The position numbers were made by a program, and so were the translations under genes. 64,000 nucleotides of DNA from Thalassia testudinum (taxonomy: Eukaryota; Streptophyta; Magnoliopsida; Alismatales; Hydrocharitaceae), in assembly GCA_037157565.1 (NCBI GenBank), contig JAZHRO010000014.1:104563501-104627500 (forward strand). Direction: 5' to 3'. Of this stretch, positions 10,749-22,247 are shown piece after piece; the stretch's first letter is position 1; the number at the start of each line of letters is the position of its first letter. The notes under the pieces were generated by a model that saw only the letters and a list, made by a program, of their open reading frames with translations, was not told where the DNA came from and did not search any database.

Positions 10749-11340
10749 AATGGGAAATGGTCCTTCTTCGTGAAGGTATTCAATTTTCTGTAGTCTATGC
10801 AAACTCTCTACGAATTTGCAATTCTGGTGGGGATGGATTCTCCAGACTCAGATTTGATAATGGTTAGCCTGGCCTTCTTAGGCACCACATGAATTGGGCT
10901 AACCCAATGGCTATCAAAGATGGGATAGATAATATCTGCATCAAGCCATTTAATTATCTCTTTCTTCACGACCTCTTGAAGATTTGGGTTGAGTCGGTGT
11001 TGTCCTTCGCGCGTAGGTCGTAAGCGTTCTTCTGTAAAAAAATGGTGGGTACAGAAAGAAGGACTTATGCTGGTGAGATCATCCAAGGTCTAGCCAATCA
11101 CCTTGCGATGCTCCCAGAGGACATAAATCAAACGTGTTTCCTGATTTGTGGATAGAGAGGAGTTGATAATCACAGGAAACGTGTTGTTTGAACCCAAAAA
11201 GACGTACTTGAGATTGTCAGGAAGCGATTTTAGTTCAAGTACCTGGTTCTTAGCAGCAGCAGGAAGGTCGGGGTTAGCCTGAGGGGGAGCAAGAGGTGGA
11301 CTAGGTTCCTCAAGGTGTAATTGGGATTGGGCCTATAAAG
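10749..11340 (-). pseudogene. pol: E2 reverse transcriptase, 5' part only
   Basis: The ORF 11086-10808 has HRLNPNLQEVVKKEIIKW and WVSPIHVVPKKARLTI. A frameshift follows, then RVCIDYRKLN and KKDHFP in a second frame. The sequence stops there because E1 begins at 10748. The catalytic palm (F-M-D-D) is therefore outside the window. The same domain in E1 continues at this point with LPFIDQ, so the break is an insertion, not an end. Confidence 0.85.
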
Positions 11341-11900
11341 GTTCTTGCCCAGGAATATTATATCCAAATCAGCAATAAGATCTTCGAGAAGTGAATCGAT
11401 TCTATTTATTTCCTAAATTACCCCACAACTGATTCCTTTATGAGCCTGAAAGATATCAATTTTCATTGTCTTATCCTTGAATTTTATTTCCATATGGCCC
11501 TCCTCACAATTAATGTTTGCTCTAGCTATTGCTAGGAATGGTCTCCCCAAGATTATAGGTGTCTCTTTAAGGTTTTTTGGTGTCTCCATATCTAACACAA
11601 TAAAATCAATCGGAAAATAGAAATCTCAGACTCCTACAACTGCATCCTCCAAGACTCCATGAGGTGACTTAATAGATCAATTAGCTAACTACAAGGTTAC
11701 TTCCATGGGTTTGAGTTCAGAATCTTCAAAATATTTTAGGAGGGATGTGGGAATAAGTTTAATGGATGCACCTAAATCTAAACGAGCTCGATTAAATTCC
11801 AAATCCCCGATCTTGCGGGAGATCAGAGGGGTGCCAGGGTCTTTCAATTTCTGCGAAATCTTGCTCGAGATAATGGAGCTAACCTGCTCTAATAGCAAAA
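11341..11900 (-). pseudogene. E2 aspartic protease (broken)
   Basis: The active-site block ARLDLGASIKLIP ends the ORF 12558-11689. The distal part lies in ORF 11598-11413 (ETPIILGRPFLAIARANINC). Stops separate the two. The arrangement is the same as in E1. Confidence 0.83.
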
Positions 11901-13965
11901 TAGGACTTCTGTCAGAATTCTTCGACTTTCGCTTAGGAGTACATATGTTCTTCAAAAATCGCGCGTAAGCCGGTACGTGACGTATAGCATACATCAGGGG
12001 AATGGTGATATGGACTTGCTCAAAGAGCTTGATCAAGTCCTCGTCAACTTGAGGTGGTTTCCTACCCTTATTTCCTTTGGTCAAGGCCTCAGGAAAAGGT
12101 GTGGTCCTAGGCTCATCTAGAGTGGGTTCTGTAGTGCCTAAGTTATCCTTAATAATCACTCCAGATTGAGATGTACTAGGTTTAGGTTTAATGTATCTCT
12201 TAGGCTCAGGATCCATAGTGAACTTACCACTGTGGGTTGTGATAGAATGTAATCCCACAAGATATGGAGGAGTGGGTAGGATAGGCGGCTGTTGCTGCTG
12301 AGATGGATCAGGTACAGAAGTTGAAACTTCTAACCTGTCTTGATATATAGGTGCAAAAGGGCCTGGTTGCACATAAAGGATTTGGCCCTGCTTTGGGTTC
12401 ACAATGTACCTTTGATTTGACATGTTGTTAGGGTTTGGCTGAAGTTGTGAGGGTAATGCACCTGGCTGGTGAGTCCCAGCCATTTGCGCAATTTGGTTGC
12501 GCATATCTGCCATATTCGCAGCATGCTTCCTCTGCATAGCAGCATTAGTCTTCTGCATATCAGCCAGGGTCTAAAGAATCATGCTCATTTGATCATCTTT
12601 ATTAAGCCCATGTTGAAATTTCATATTGGGCCTAGGTTGAGCAGGCTAATATGAGTGCGAATTTTGTGGTCAGGGTGGATATTGAGGTCTAGGATTTTAG
12701 GGATAGGAATTCCCTAACCAGGAGAAGTTAGGATGATTACGCCATCTAGGATTATAGGAATTAGAATAGGGGTTGTTCTAGATGCCGTGGAATTCCTCAC
12801 AGTGTTGAGGGGCTCCAAAAAAATCAAGATAATGGGGTTCCCCAACTAGGATAAATAGGTTCAGAGTTTCCTCCGAACCTTGAGTCAAAAGGAGATGGAT
12901 TCATATCCATCCCTGTGTGGTGAATATTATTGATGACCTCCCTCCCTACGGGTGATCATGCATGCATGTTCTGTTGAGAAGAAGTGACCTTCTGTAGCTG
13001 GCAAGTCAAATCGTCAAGCTTCTTTTCAATTATTGAGAATTTATCCAATCGACTGTCCACAACCTCCATGTCAATGGAAGAGGATAAGTCTTGTGCTTCA
13101 TGTGTCCCGCATCTGTTCGTTGATGCACAGGTTTTCATCTTATCGAACATACCCATGGATGCATTGTTTATTGAATTCTCGACCATATTTTTGAGAATTT
13201 CCCAAATAGCATTCTCATGCTTGCCCATGAAATTGCCTTCACAAGCTGCATTGACAAAAAGTCGAATATCTTCACAAAGTCCCTAGTAAAAAGATTGGAC
13301 CTGTTCCCATTTAGGAACTCCGTGATGCAAGCATTTCCGCATGAGATCGAGAAAGCGATCCCATGCCTCATGAAGTGGTTCCCCTGCATTTTGTTGAAAA
13401 TGCATAATTTGATGCCTTAGGGCGTTAGTACACCCTACTGAGAAAGAATTTCCTTAGAAATTCAGCTTGCAATTCATCACAGGTATTGATCGATCGATTC
13501 AGAGACCGATACCAGTGGGTAGCTCTCTTTAAGCGAGAAGGGGAACATTTTCATGAGTAGAGTGTTCCGGTTTTGAACAGTTGGCCCGAGGGTCTAGGCC
13601 CAATGTTTCAATTCTTCAATGTATTGGAATGGGTCTTCAGAACCCATCCCGTGGAAATGGGGAATCAAGCTGATAATATTTGGCTTAAGTTCGATCTCAG
13701 GTCCCCCAACCAAAATACACACTCTGGGCTCGATAGCTACTTCTACAAGATTATAGTGATCCTACACTTGTGGACCTGCTCTCGAGTTTGCCAGCCCATT
13801 GATAAGATCAGTGAGAGTCTGAAGCTGGTTTTGCAGGTGCTGGATGTCGTCTCCTCCTTCTGGACCAGGGTTCTCCATTGAGTTAGAATTAGAATACTGA
13901 GACCCTGGGTTGGATGTAGATGGGTCAGAGGAGATCGAGATTGGATTAGAAGAGGACCCAAACAA
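11901..13965 (-). pseudogene. gag: E2 gag (broken)
   Basis: The probable start is the Met of MFGSSSNPISISSD, read from 13965. The N-terminal part runs to about 13762. The capsid region lies in short frames around 13600-13170, matching the GMGSEDPFQYIEEL and HEAWDRF-like blocks of the family. The Gln/Pro-rich C-terminal half is open in ORF 12558-11689 (MADMRNQIAQMAG, then LFEQVHITIPLMYAIRHVPAYARFLK, which is the gag-protease linker also seen in E4). Many stops and frameshifts. Confidence 0.78.
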
Positions 13966-15062
13966 GTTAGTCGGGTACCGGCCCCAATGTGAATGAACTA
14001 CTAGAGGAGGTCATAAGACTGGTCTTAAGGACCTCCTACCATGCATGCACTACAAAAAAGATAAGGGACTAGATTTCAATCTAACCCAATTGAGACACCC
14101 AATATATTTGGATGGATTAGGCTTATTAGAGACAAATGGCCTCTAGATCACAAATCCACCTGCCCGAGAATTACTTAGGCTACTAGAGAAGGAGAGTCCC
14201 ACGAAGACCCCTACATGGTAGAGCTTCCCCACGGGTTACAGGGTTTCCCCCACCTGACCTCTCTTGTCACTACAGTTCTAAGTAGACTAGATACATGTGA
14301 ATTGAGGTCCTAGGTCTATCAAATTTTAAGCCTATTTGTGCCTAAAATTATCACTTGATTAAGAGTTTATTCTAGTTGTGACCTAATTTTTAGGTTGATT
14401 GGATCACCAAGTGAATCAATTTCACCTGACTTGCCCTAATGTTTAGGATGCAATCCGGGTTAACTCAACCAAATCACCCTATTTTGGTTTGGCAAGCAAG
14501 TTATTAAGTCACTTCTTTTAGGGTTCAAATGATCTTAGGGCTTGTGTTTTAGGGTTTAAGTTGTAAATCAGTTCAACCAAGGCTTAGGTAGCACACAACG
14601 TAGATGATATTTTCCTTTATAATTTGTAAATGTGTACTAGATAGCCCCTAAAATGTTAACCCTAATTTGGCTCTAAAATGGAGTCCAATTTGAAATTTAA
14701 TGATCCCATTGGACTCAATCAAGAATGTTCTAGTCCACGAGTTCAATTAACATGTCCCTTTAGTCTCAAAAATTGTTGGGTTGTGTTTTCTAGGCTGATC
14801 CTTGCTCAGAAATTATAAATTCCTACCACAAATGAAATGTCTAAGAAAATACAGCAAGGTTGAGTCATATTTTTCTTTAACCCCTTTTTGTTTTATTTAT
14901 ATCAGGAAAGAGGGGATTAAGAAGAAAGGATTAAGAGTTACCTACCACGGAGTGGTTGTCCTCAGGTTCCAGAAGTCAGGTGCTCTAGTTCAGTTTTTGC
15001 AAAACAACCAAACAAGGAAGATATGTCAGAAATCAAGAATAATAGTGATAAATGCGTGTTGC
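13966..15062 (-). other. E2 untranslated leader
   Basis: About 1.1 kb with no coding sequence I recognise. The stretch 14165-14300 resembles 41792-41937, which identifies the latter as leader of a related element. Confidence 0.65.
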
Positions 15063-15080
15063 TCCCTGACAACTGCGCCA
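15063..15080 (-). other. E2 primer binding site, tRNA-Asp type
   Basis: The minus strand reads TGGCGCAGTTGTCAGGGA, three bases from the LTR start at 15084. It has the same tRNA-Asp pattern as E1. Confidence 0.85.
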
Positions 15081-15083
15081 AAA

Positions 15084-15993
15084 TGCTCGACTTGCATAGA
15101 TCGTGTTTTAAAATTGTTGTGTTGTAGTACAATGATCAAAGCAAATCAAGCATTTGAATTTTTAATACTCGAATTAGAAAAGAAATCCGAGGTCGTCTCT
15201 AGGAGCAATCAAATACGCGATTACCACTATTTTGTCTAGGTGATTTTAGTGAACTGACAATTTTAAGAGAACAAAACAAGTTCGTGATTGCATTCAAAAC
15301 TTCAACAGTTAGAGAATATATATTGAGTGCGATTAGTATTTGTTAAAAGCTCAATAAAAATTAACAATCAATGATAATTAAATTAACTATTCATCAATTT
15401 AAGCATAAATGAACTTTTAACAAAAATGTTTAACAATTTATTGTAATCAGAATTACTCAGAACAGACTTAAGATCAAGAATAAACTCTGTTTTCAGTTCT
15501 ATCCTTGCATTATCACAATTAGACCCCTACAGATTACAATTAGCTCCCTAGGAATTCTTTCAAGTTGGTCCTTTTCTTTTAGAAAGGTCCTCGCATCTTT
15601 GTTCTTCTTCAAGGCCGGCAAGGGTCCGCCAGAGGTCGGCCAGCCTTTAGATCCGTCCATTGGATGGGGTCAGCAAATGGAGGATGGTTAGGATGGGTGT
15701 TCACCGACTTAGTGGCACCCTTTGATCGATGATCGTCGAAGCGGCCACGGCGAACGGAGTGGCCGAAGATGGAGAAGGAGATGGCCTCTGGCGAGCTCTC
15801 CAGTGTGTACCTACACGTCAAAATACGGGTCAAAAGACGCCGATTAAACGCTCAAAAGCTCTGCTGTGCCAAGCCGAAGAAAAGCCCTAAGCTAATTGAT
15901 GGTGTCGATGGCGAATGAGGGCTAGCAGAGAAGGTCATTCCGATGGTGAATGGCGGTGATGGTTGCGGCAAATGGAGCAATGCCCAGAGCCAC
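15084..15993 (-). repeat. E2 5' LTR, first part
   Basis: It starts TGCTCGAC on the plus strand after the primer site and carries the U5 motif at 15191-15206. It is interrupted at 15993 by E3. Confidence 0.82.
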
Positions 15994-16626
15994 TGTTACG
16001 ACCCGGTTCCCGGATCCCTACAGGACCCGAGATCGGCTCGCCTCGACTAATCCCAAGACCCAATTGTCCATATGCTCCACCAACCGTCTGGACTCCGCTC
16101 TAGATGCCTGATACTGAAAATTTTCTAATACCAGAACCTGCTCCCAGTGCTCTCCGCCGCGCTCCTCCTCACTCTGTCGTAGCTTCAGCTGCTGCAGATG
16201 GTCAAGGCAGCCTCCCCAGGATCTCTCCTCCTCTCACACACGCCTGCGATGGCCGTGCGAGCTCCGCCGAGGTTCCACCAGAGCTCTCCAACCTCGGCCT
16301 CCTCCTCCTACACTCTCCTCCTTCTCGCTCTCTCCCTTTCCCTCGCTCACCTCCTCTCGCGACTTTGAAGGTGGGGGTGGTGGTGTGTGGAGTGGAGAGG
16401 AGAGGAGGGGAGGGGTTTAAATAGGTGGAGTGGGGGCTTAGGGTTCGGGGGAAAAGAGGAAAAATGAGAGAGAGGAGAAGGTCCTGCATGCTGCGCGCGT
16501 GCAGGGTGCAGTACGTGTACAGAAATTTCATTTTCAGACATCCAAGAAAGGGTCCATACGTCTATACAGATGTATGACTGAGACTTCAGACGTCTTAAAA
16601 GGCTAAAAGTGGGATAGGTCTTTACA
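15994..16626 (-). repeat. E3 3' LTR, 633 bp
   Basis: It begins TGTTACGACCCGG and ends TTTACA on the plus strand. A TATA-like CCTATTTAAACCCC (minus strand) is at 16412-16425, and the same box is at 22045-22058 in the other LTR. The expected G-rich polypurine tract next to it (16627-16640) is degraded. The conserved GGGGATGAAAC just upstream is still there. Confidence 0.92.
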
Positions 16627-16639
16627 TCATAACAAACTT

Positions 16640-18140
16640 AAAGAAAGTTTCATCCCCAAAATTTGAACTAGCTAGGGTGCAAAAAAAGGAACATAAAATG
16701 CATGACAAACTTAAAGAGGACCGAAGTAGGTCCGAAAAGACGTACCCTCAAAAAGCTCCGGGTACCGCTCTCACATCGCCGCCTCAGGCTCCCAGGTAGC
16801 CTCCTCGTACTGCTGGCTTCTCCATAGGACCTTCACCAGTGGTACCTGTTTCCATCTTAGACTCTAGACGGCTATGTCTAGTATCTACACTAGTCTCTCG
16901 GGGTAGGTCAGGTCATCACCCACCTCGACGCTCTCGTGGCTCAGAACGTGACTGGGATTGGTGACGTACTTTCTAAAGTTGGACATGTGGAACACATCGT
17001 ACACTCCAGAAAGCTAGGGAGGAAGGGCAAGCCGGTAAGCAACGAGTCCTACCCGCTCCAGGACCTCAAAGGGCCCCACAAACCTCGGTGCAAGCTTCCC
17101 TTTCACCCCAAAACACTGCAGGCCCTTCATGGGCGAAACACGGAGAAAGACATGATCCCCAACTTCGAACTGCACCTCTTTGCGTTTCTGGTCAGCATAA
17201 CTCTTCTTCCTGCTCCTAATAGGGTGGAGTCATCTATGAATCTTCTCTATCACCTCCTGACTCTGTCAGATTAGCCTGGGGCCAACCTCCCACTTGGTCC
17301 CTACCTCGACCAAACTCAAGGGTGCAGTACACCTTCGTCCGTACAGAACCTCATAAGGTGCCATGCCGATACTCAAGTGGTAACTGTTATTGTATGCAAA
17401 CTCTGCCAGGGGTAAATGCTCCTCTTAGGAGCCTCTCCAGTCCAATACACAGGCGCATAAAAGGTCCTCAAGTGTCTGTATGGTACACTCTGACTGTCCG
17501 CCCGTCTGGGGGTGGTACGCGGTGCTGAACTTCAACCGTGTCCCCAAAGCCTGCTGAAACTCAGCCCAGAACTGGGAAGTAAAATGGGTATCTCTGTCGG
17601 ATACAATCTCATGCGAAATTCCGTGCAGGCGTACCACATCGCGAATGTACCTCTCTGCCAACTGTGCTGGTCCCAAGGTGACTCGAATCGGCAAGGAACC
17701 CGCCGTCTTCGTCAACCTATCCACTATCACCCAGACTGCGTCGTGTCCTCGCTGGGTAACAGATAGACCCACCACTAAGTCCATGGTGATGCTCTCCCAC
17801 TTCCACTCTGGCACAGGAAGTGGCTGCAACGGCCCAGCAGGTCTCTGGTGCTCGGCCTTCACCTGCTGGCACACTAAACACTACTGCACAAACTCACCAA
17901 CATCCCGCTTCATCCCTCTCTACCAAAAGTCGCGTCTCAGATCATGATACATCTTTGTGTTCCTGGGATGTATGGTGAACCTGGACCTGTGCACCTCAGG
18001 CAGGAGCTCTCTCAACAACTCCTCGTCCCTAGGAACGCACAAGTGTCCCCCCATGCATAGCACCTTGTCTATAAAGGAAAAGTCTCCTGGGTCTCCTGAC
18101 AGCACTCTGCCCCGCAGCATCTGTAAGTACGGGTCTCTCA
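16640..18140 (-). pseudogene. pol: E3 integrase with chromodomain-like C-terminus (broken)
   Basis: The zinc-binding part is in the end of ORF 18702-17920 and continues through two stops (after RRDFW and before CLVCQQ). The catalytic core is in ORF 17874-17425: WESITMDL (first Asp), IVSDRDTHF (second Asp), and STAYHPQTGGQSE with the catalytic Glu. The C-terminal half is scattered over frames. Near 16850-16770 the minus strand encodes PLVKVLWRSQQYEEATWEPE, the end of a chromodomain-type tail, which in related elements steers integration toward certain chromatin. Confidence 0.85.
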
Positions 18141-19640
18141 TCTGCCCTGCGATGATGCGGTCTATCAGCTTTAGTCGCATCTGCCGCGTCAATGTCACTG
18201 TCCCACAATAGCCCTGTGACTCCCGGGGTTGCCAACTGCTCAACTCCTCCATAAGTCTCCAACTTTGCGCCTGTAGACTAGCCAAGTGGGCAGGTGCCTT
18301 CCGGCTCAAGGAGTCAGCCACCACATTGGCCTTCCCTGGATGGTAGGAGATGCTGCAGTCGTAGTCCTTCAGGAGCTCTAACCAACATCTCTGTCTCATG
18401 TTAAGCTCCTTCTGGTCAAACAAGTACCTGAGGCTCTTATGATATGTGAAAATCTCAAAAGTCTCATCGTAAAGGTAGTGCCTCCATGTCTTCAGTGAGA
18501 AGACAACAGCTCCCAACTCTAAGTCATGGGTAGGGTAGCTATGCTCATGGCGCTTCAGTTGCCGCGAAGCGTAAGCGACAATGTGACCCCGCTGCATGAG
18601 CACACCCCCTAACCCCTGCAACGAAGTGTCTGTGTACACCACAAAACCGCCACTGCTGTCCGGGATGGTAAGCACAGGAGCTGAAGTCAGTCTCTCCTTC
18701 AACTCTTAAAAACATGCCTCACAGTCATCTATCCAAGCAAAGGGCACGTCCTTTCGAGTCAGCTGGGTCATAGGATGCGCAATCTACGAGAATCCTCTGA
18801 TAAACTGCCGATAGTAACCTACAAGTCCCAAAAAGCTACATATCTCTATCACTGTATATGACCTCTCCCACCTGAGTATGGCCTCAACCTTGGCTGGGTC
18901 CACAGCCAAACCATCCCCTGAGATCACGTGGCCCAAGAAAGTCGCCTGTCTCAACCAAAACTCGCACTTGTTGTACTTAGCATACAGCCTGCGTCGCCTC
19001 AAAGTGTCCAGAATCATCTGTAGATGTTGTCCGTAATGCGCATGGTCCCGCAAGTAAACAAGTACGTCGTCGATGAATACCACCACAAACTGGTCCAAGT
19101 ACGGCTTGAAAACCCGGTTCATCAAATCCATAAAAGCAGTGGGGGCGTTGGTCAACCCAAATGGCATGACCAAGAACTCGTAGTGCCCGTACCAGGTACG
19201 AAAAGCTATCTTGTAGACATCTGTCTCCCTGATCCTCAACTGGTGGTAGCCTAACCTCAAATCTATCTTGGAGAACACTGTGGCATCTTGCAACTGATCA
19301 AAAAGGTCGTCAATCCTCGGCAGTGGATACTTGTTCTTGATGGTGACCCTATTTAGCTGTCGGTAGTCAACACAAAGTCGTAGGGTACCATCCTTCTTCT
19401 TCACAAACAACACAAAGGCTCCCCACGGGGACGCACTGGGCCTCATAAAGCCCTTCTCCAATACGTCCTGTAGCTGTGACTTGAGCTCTCGCAACTTGAG
19501 TGGTGCCATCCGATACGGTGCAGTAGAAATGGGGCTGGTCCCTGGTACCAGTGAGATCTCAAACTCGATCTTACGCTCAGGTGGTAGTCCTAGCAACTTC
19601 TCTGGAAATACATCAGGGTACTCTCAAACCACCGGAATAC
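18141..19640 (-). pseudogene. pol: E3 reverse transcriptase and RNase H (broken)
   Basis: RT is open in 19596-18784 (270 residues): [33 protein letters not shown], and the catalytic [10 protein letters not shown]. After a stop and a frame break, RNase H is open from 18702: [14 protein letters not shown] (catalytic Asp present), [13 protein letters not shown] (Glu present), VVADSLSRK. The block that is normally T-D-H-K-S reads T-Y-H-K-S, so one catalytic Asp is lost. The enzyme would copy element RNA into DNA and remove the RNA strand. Confidence 0.9.
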
Positions 19641-19641
19641 T

Positions 19642-20163
19642 CTAAAATTCAGCCACGGGGCTAGGCTCTGCCACTACACAGGCTAAAAAGCCCTCACACC
19701 CCTGGCTCAAAAGCCTCGTTGCCCGAAGCGCAGAGATGCATCTGAAACCTCCATCCATCGATTGTCCGTGAAACTCAAAGGAAGGCAACTCTAGTATGGA
19801 GAAGACGATCTTTCTCTCGAAACAGTCCACAAGGGCGTGGTAGGCGAACAACCAGTCCATCCCTAAAATCACACCAAAATCCTCCATCAGTAACACAATC
19901 AGGTCAGCGGGGAGGCTATGTCCCCCTATACTGACCTCGCAGTCCGTGTAGACCTCCTCAGCTACAAACAACTGGCCACCTAGGCCTCTAATCACAAACG
20001 GATCCTCTAACAGTACACTATCCTGCCCCAAACTGGTGGCAAAACTCGCAGCAACAAAAGAGTGTGTGGCATCGAAATCAAAAAGTACGTACACTAATCT
20101 GCCAGAAACGGTAACCATACCTGCCACCATTGAATCGAAAGCGCTGGCGTCTCTGTGTGTCAA
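19642..20163 (-). pseudogene. E3 aspartic protease with altered active site
   Basis: One open frame of 173 residues. The block that should read L-F-D-S-G-A-T-H-S-F reads LFDFDATHSF, so the invariant Gly after the catalytic Asp is lost. The second half shows GVILGMDWLFAYHALVDC, characteristic of Tekay-type protease. The product would not be active. Confidence 0.85.
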
Positions 20164-21487
20164 GGCATTGATACGCCCCTCAGTCCTCGATGCAGATGAA
20201 GCAGCTACACTCTGGGTTAGGCGAGCAACCGCTGGTTGGTACCCTCCTCGTGACTGCTGCCCTCCCCCACGTTCCTGGGGACCACGACCGTCAGCTCAGC
20301 CTCCAGCGTTCGATACGGGGAGCATCTGCTGTGCTCTAGCCCTAGATGAGCAGTCCCTCCTGATGTGGCCCAGCTGGCCACACTAGTAGCAGAGGGGAAC
20401 ATGACCTCCTCCCTCGGTAGGTCCTTGCTAACGGCTGGGTAGGGGTCCAGTGCTGCCAGCTGGCCCCTGTCTGAGGCCCACAAAGGCCACTAATGGCCCA
20501 GCAAAACAAGACAGCTCTCCTGCGGGTGCCACGTGCCTCCTCTCTCGACGGCCCTGAGAGTACTATGGCTGGTAGGGCCTCTTCCATCCGCTGTCGGTGT
20601 CTTATGCAGTCGGGTTGGTCTCCTCGTAGGTCATGGCTGCCTCAACCACTCGTGAGAAGGTGGGTAGCTTCAGGGGTTTGACATACCCCCGAATAGCAGG
20701 TCAGAGCCCCTCAGTGAACCACCACAGGCGCTCCTCTTCTGTAGCCACAGTTGTCGAGGCAAAACGTGATAGCTCCAGGAAGCACGCAATACGCACTAAC
20801 AATCATCGTCCCCTGGCAGAGAGTGTGGAACCCCTGCCTCCTCTAGTCCTGTCAGGTCTGCGAAAAGTACTGCTTGTAGAAGAGGGTCACAAACTGGTCC
20901 CAAGTCGACTCTCCCCTCTCCTGGCCTTTGACTACCCTCCACCACCTGTGTGCCATACTCTCTAGCTGATACGTGGCAAAGGCCATGCGGCACTCCACGG
21001 GAGGGCGAAGGGTGTCAAACACCTTCTCTATCTACTCCAGCCAGTCCTCTACCTCAGATGGGTCCTCATCCCCCTTGAAGGAGGGGGGCTTCAGCTTCTG
21101 GAACTACCCGAAAAGCTTGTGGTGTAGCTACAGTGGGGGAACGGGCATGTCTCCAGGCAAGAAGGGCTCGTGCTCAGAAGTGTCAAAGTACAGTGGGGGC
21201 GGTGGAGGACCACCCCCTCCCCCTCCTACTCGTCCGGCGCTGCGGCAGTCTCTCTGTCCCACCAAGGACTCCCCCTCCACATCCTCCAGGAGAGGTGCCC
21301 ATGGGGGCTGGTGGAGCTCCTCTGGCACAATATCTCTAATTAGATGGGCGAGATCCTGGGCTTGAATGCCCAGGAGAACTGGTGGGTCAACTGGTACCTC
21401 AAGCCCGTCACGTCCGCCCCTCCATCCTCGTCCACGACCGTGACCACGGCTCGCCTCAAGAACTCCTCGACGAGGCATCTCCTGCAA
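20164..21487 (-). pseudogene. gag: E3 gag with zinc knuckle interrupted by a stop
   Basis: The N-terminal part is open from 21487 to 21128, with a Gly/Arg-rich then Pro-rich sequence and LYFDTSEHEPFLPGD. The capsid part is broken by many stops. At 20391-20347 the minus strand encodes a CCHC knuckle, C-Y-stop-C-G-Q-L-G-H-I-R-R-D-C, with spacing 2-4-4 and TAG in place of the third residue. The knuckle would bind RNA during packaging. Confidence 0.8.
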
Positions 21488-21646
21488 GGAGATGAGAAAG
21501 ACAGAACAAAAGGGTCAATGATACCAAATTTCTTCAAAAAAGGACTCAGAACAGATATCAAAGCGATACGTTGTGGTGACTACCCTAGTTACATGCACGT
21601 GAACGGTTATTCTCAAGCCAATTGGTTCATTTCTCAGGATGACCTT

Positions 21647-21658
21647 GCTCTGATACCA
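21647..21658 (-). other. E3 primer binding site, initiator tRNA-Met
   Basis: The minus strand reads TGGTATCAGAGC, the exact complement of the plant initiator tRNA-Met 3' end. It lies three bases from the 5' LTR. Confidence 0.93.
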
Positions 21659-21661
21659 TCT

Positions 21662-22242
21662 TGTTACGACCCGGTTCCTGGATCCCTACAGGACTCGAGA
21701 CCAGCTCGCCTCGACTAATCCCAAGACCTAGTCGTCCAGATGCTCCGCCAGCCGTCTGGACTCCGCTCCAGACGTTTAATACTAGAAAATTTCTAGTACT
21801 AGAACCTGCTCCCAATGCTTTCCATCGCGCTCCTCCTCGCTCCACCGCAGCTCCATCCTCCTCCCGCACGCATCCGCGGTGGCCGTGCAAGCTCCGTCGA
21901 GGTTCCACCAGAGCTCTCCGACCTTGGCCTCCTCCTCCTCCCGCACTCTCCTCCTTCTCGCCCTCTCGCTATCCCTCGCTCACCTCCTCTCGCATCTCTG
22001 AAGGTGGGGGTGGTGGTGTGTGGAGTGGAGAGGAGAGGAGGGGAGGGGTTTAAATAGGTGGAGTAGGGGCTTAGGGTTCGAGGGAAAGGAGGAAAAAGGG
22101 AGAAAGGGGCTTAGGGTCAGGGCACAGTACGAGTATAGAAATTTCATTTTCAGACATCCGGGAAAGGTTCCAAACGTTTGGATAGACGTCTAACTGAGAC
22201 TCCAGACATCTTAAAAGGCTAAAAGTGGGACGGGTCTTTATA
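21662..22242 (-). repeat. E3 5' LTR, 581 bp
   Basis: It pairs with 15994-16626. The difference in length comes from small indels. It ends TTTATA where the other copy has TTTACA. GCCAC follows directly. Confidence 0.92.
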
Positions 22243-22247
22243 GCCAC

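Larger units (their letters stand above)
15994..22242 (-). mobile_element. E3: Tekay-like chromovirus (Ty3/gypsy), full length with target duplication
   Basis: The element is 6249 bp with LTRs at 15994-16626 and 21662-22242. It is flanked by GCCAC at 15989-15993 and again at 22243-22247. The primer site complements initiator tRNA-Met. Domain order on the minus strand is gag with zinc knuckle, protease, RT, RNase H, integrase, and a chromodomain-like tail. The C-terminal block LVKVLWR...EEATWEPE and protease block VILGMDWL are typical of Tekay/Del chromoviruses. All ORFs are broken and the LTRs differ at many sites, so it is not recent, but it is younger than E2. Confidence 0.93.

Noticed and set aside
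14802..15239. 145-residue plus-strand frame
   Set aside because: It crosses the E2 primer site and LTR start on the opposite strand of the element. Chance frame.
16104..16424. 106-residue frame in the E3 3' LTR, with a like frame at 21661-22057
   Set aside because: Frames in both LTRs share DNA but differ in reading frame and run through the TATA region. LTR, not gene.
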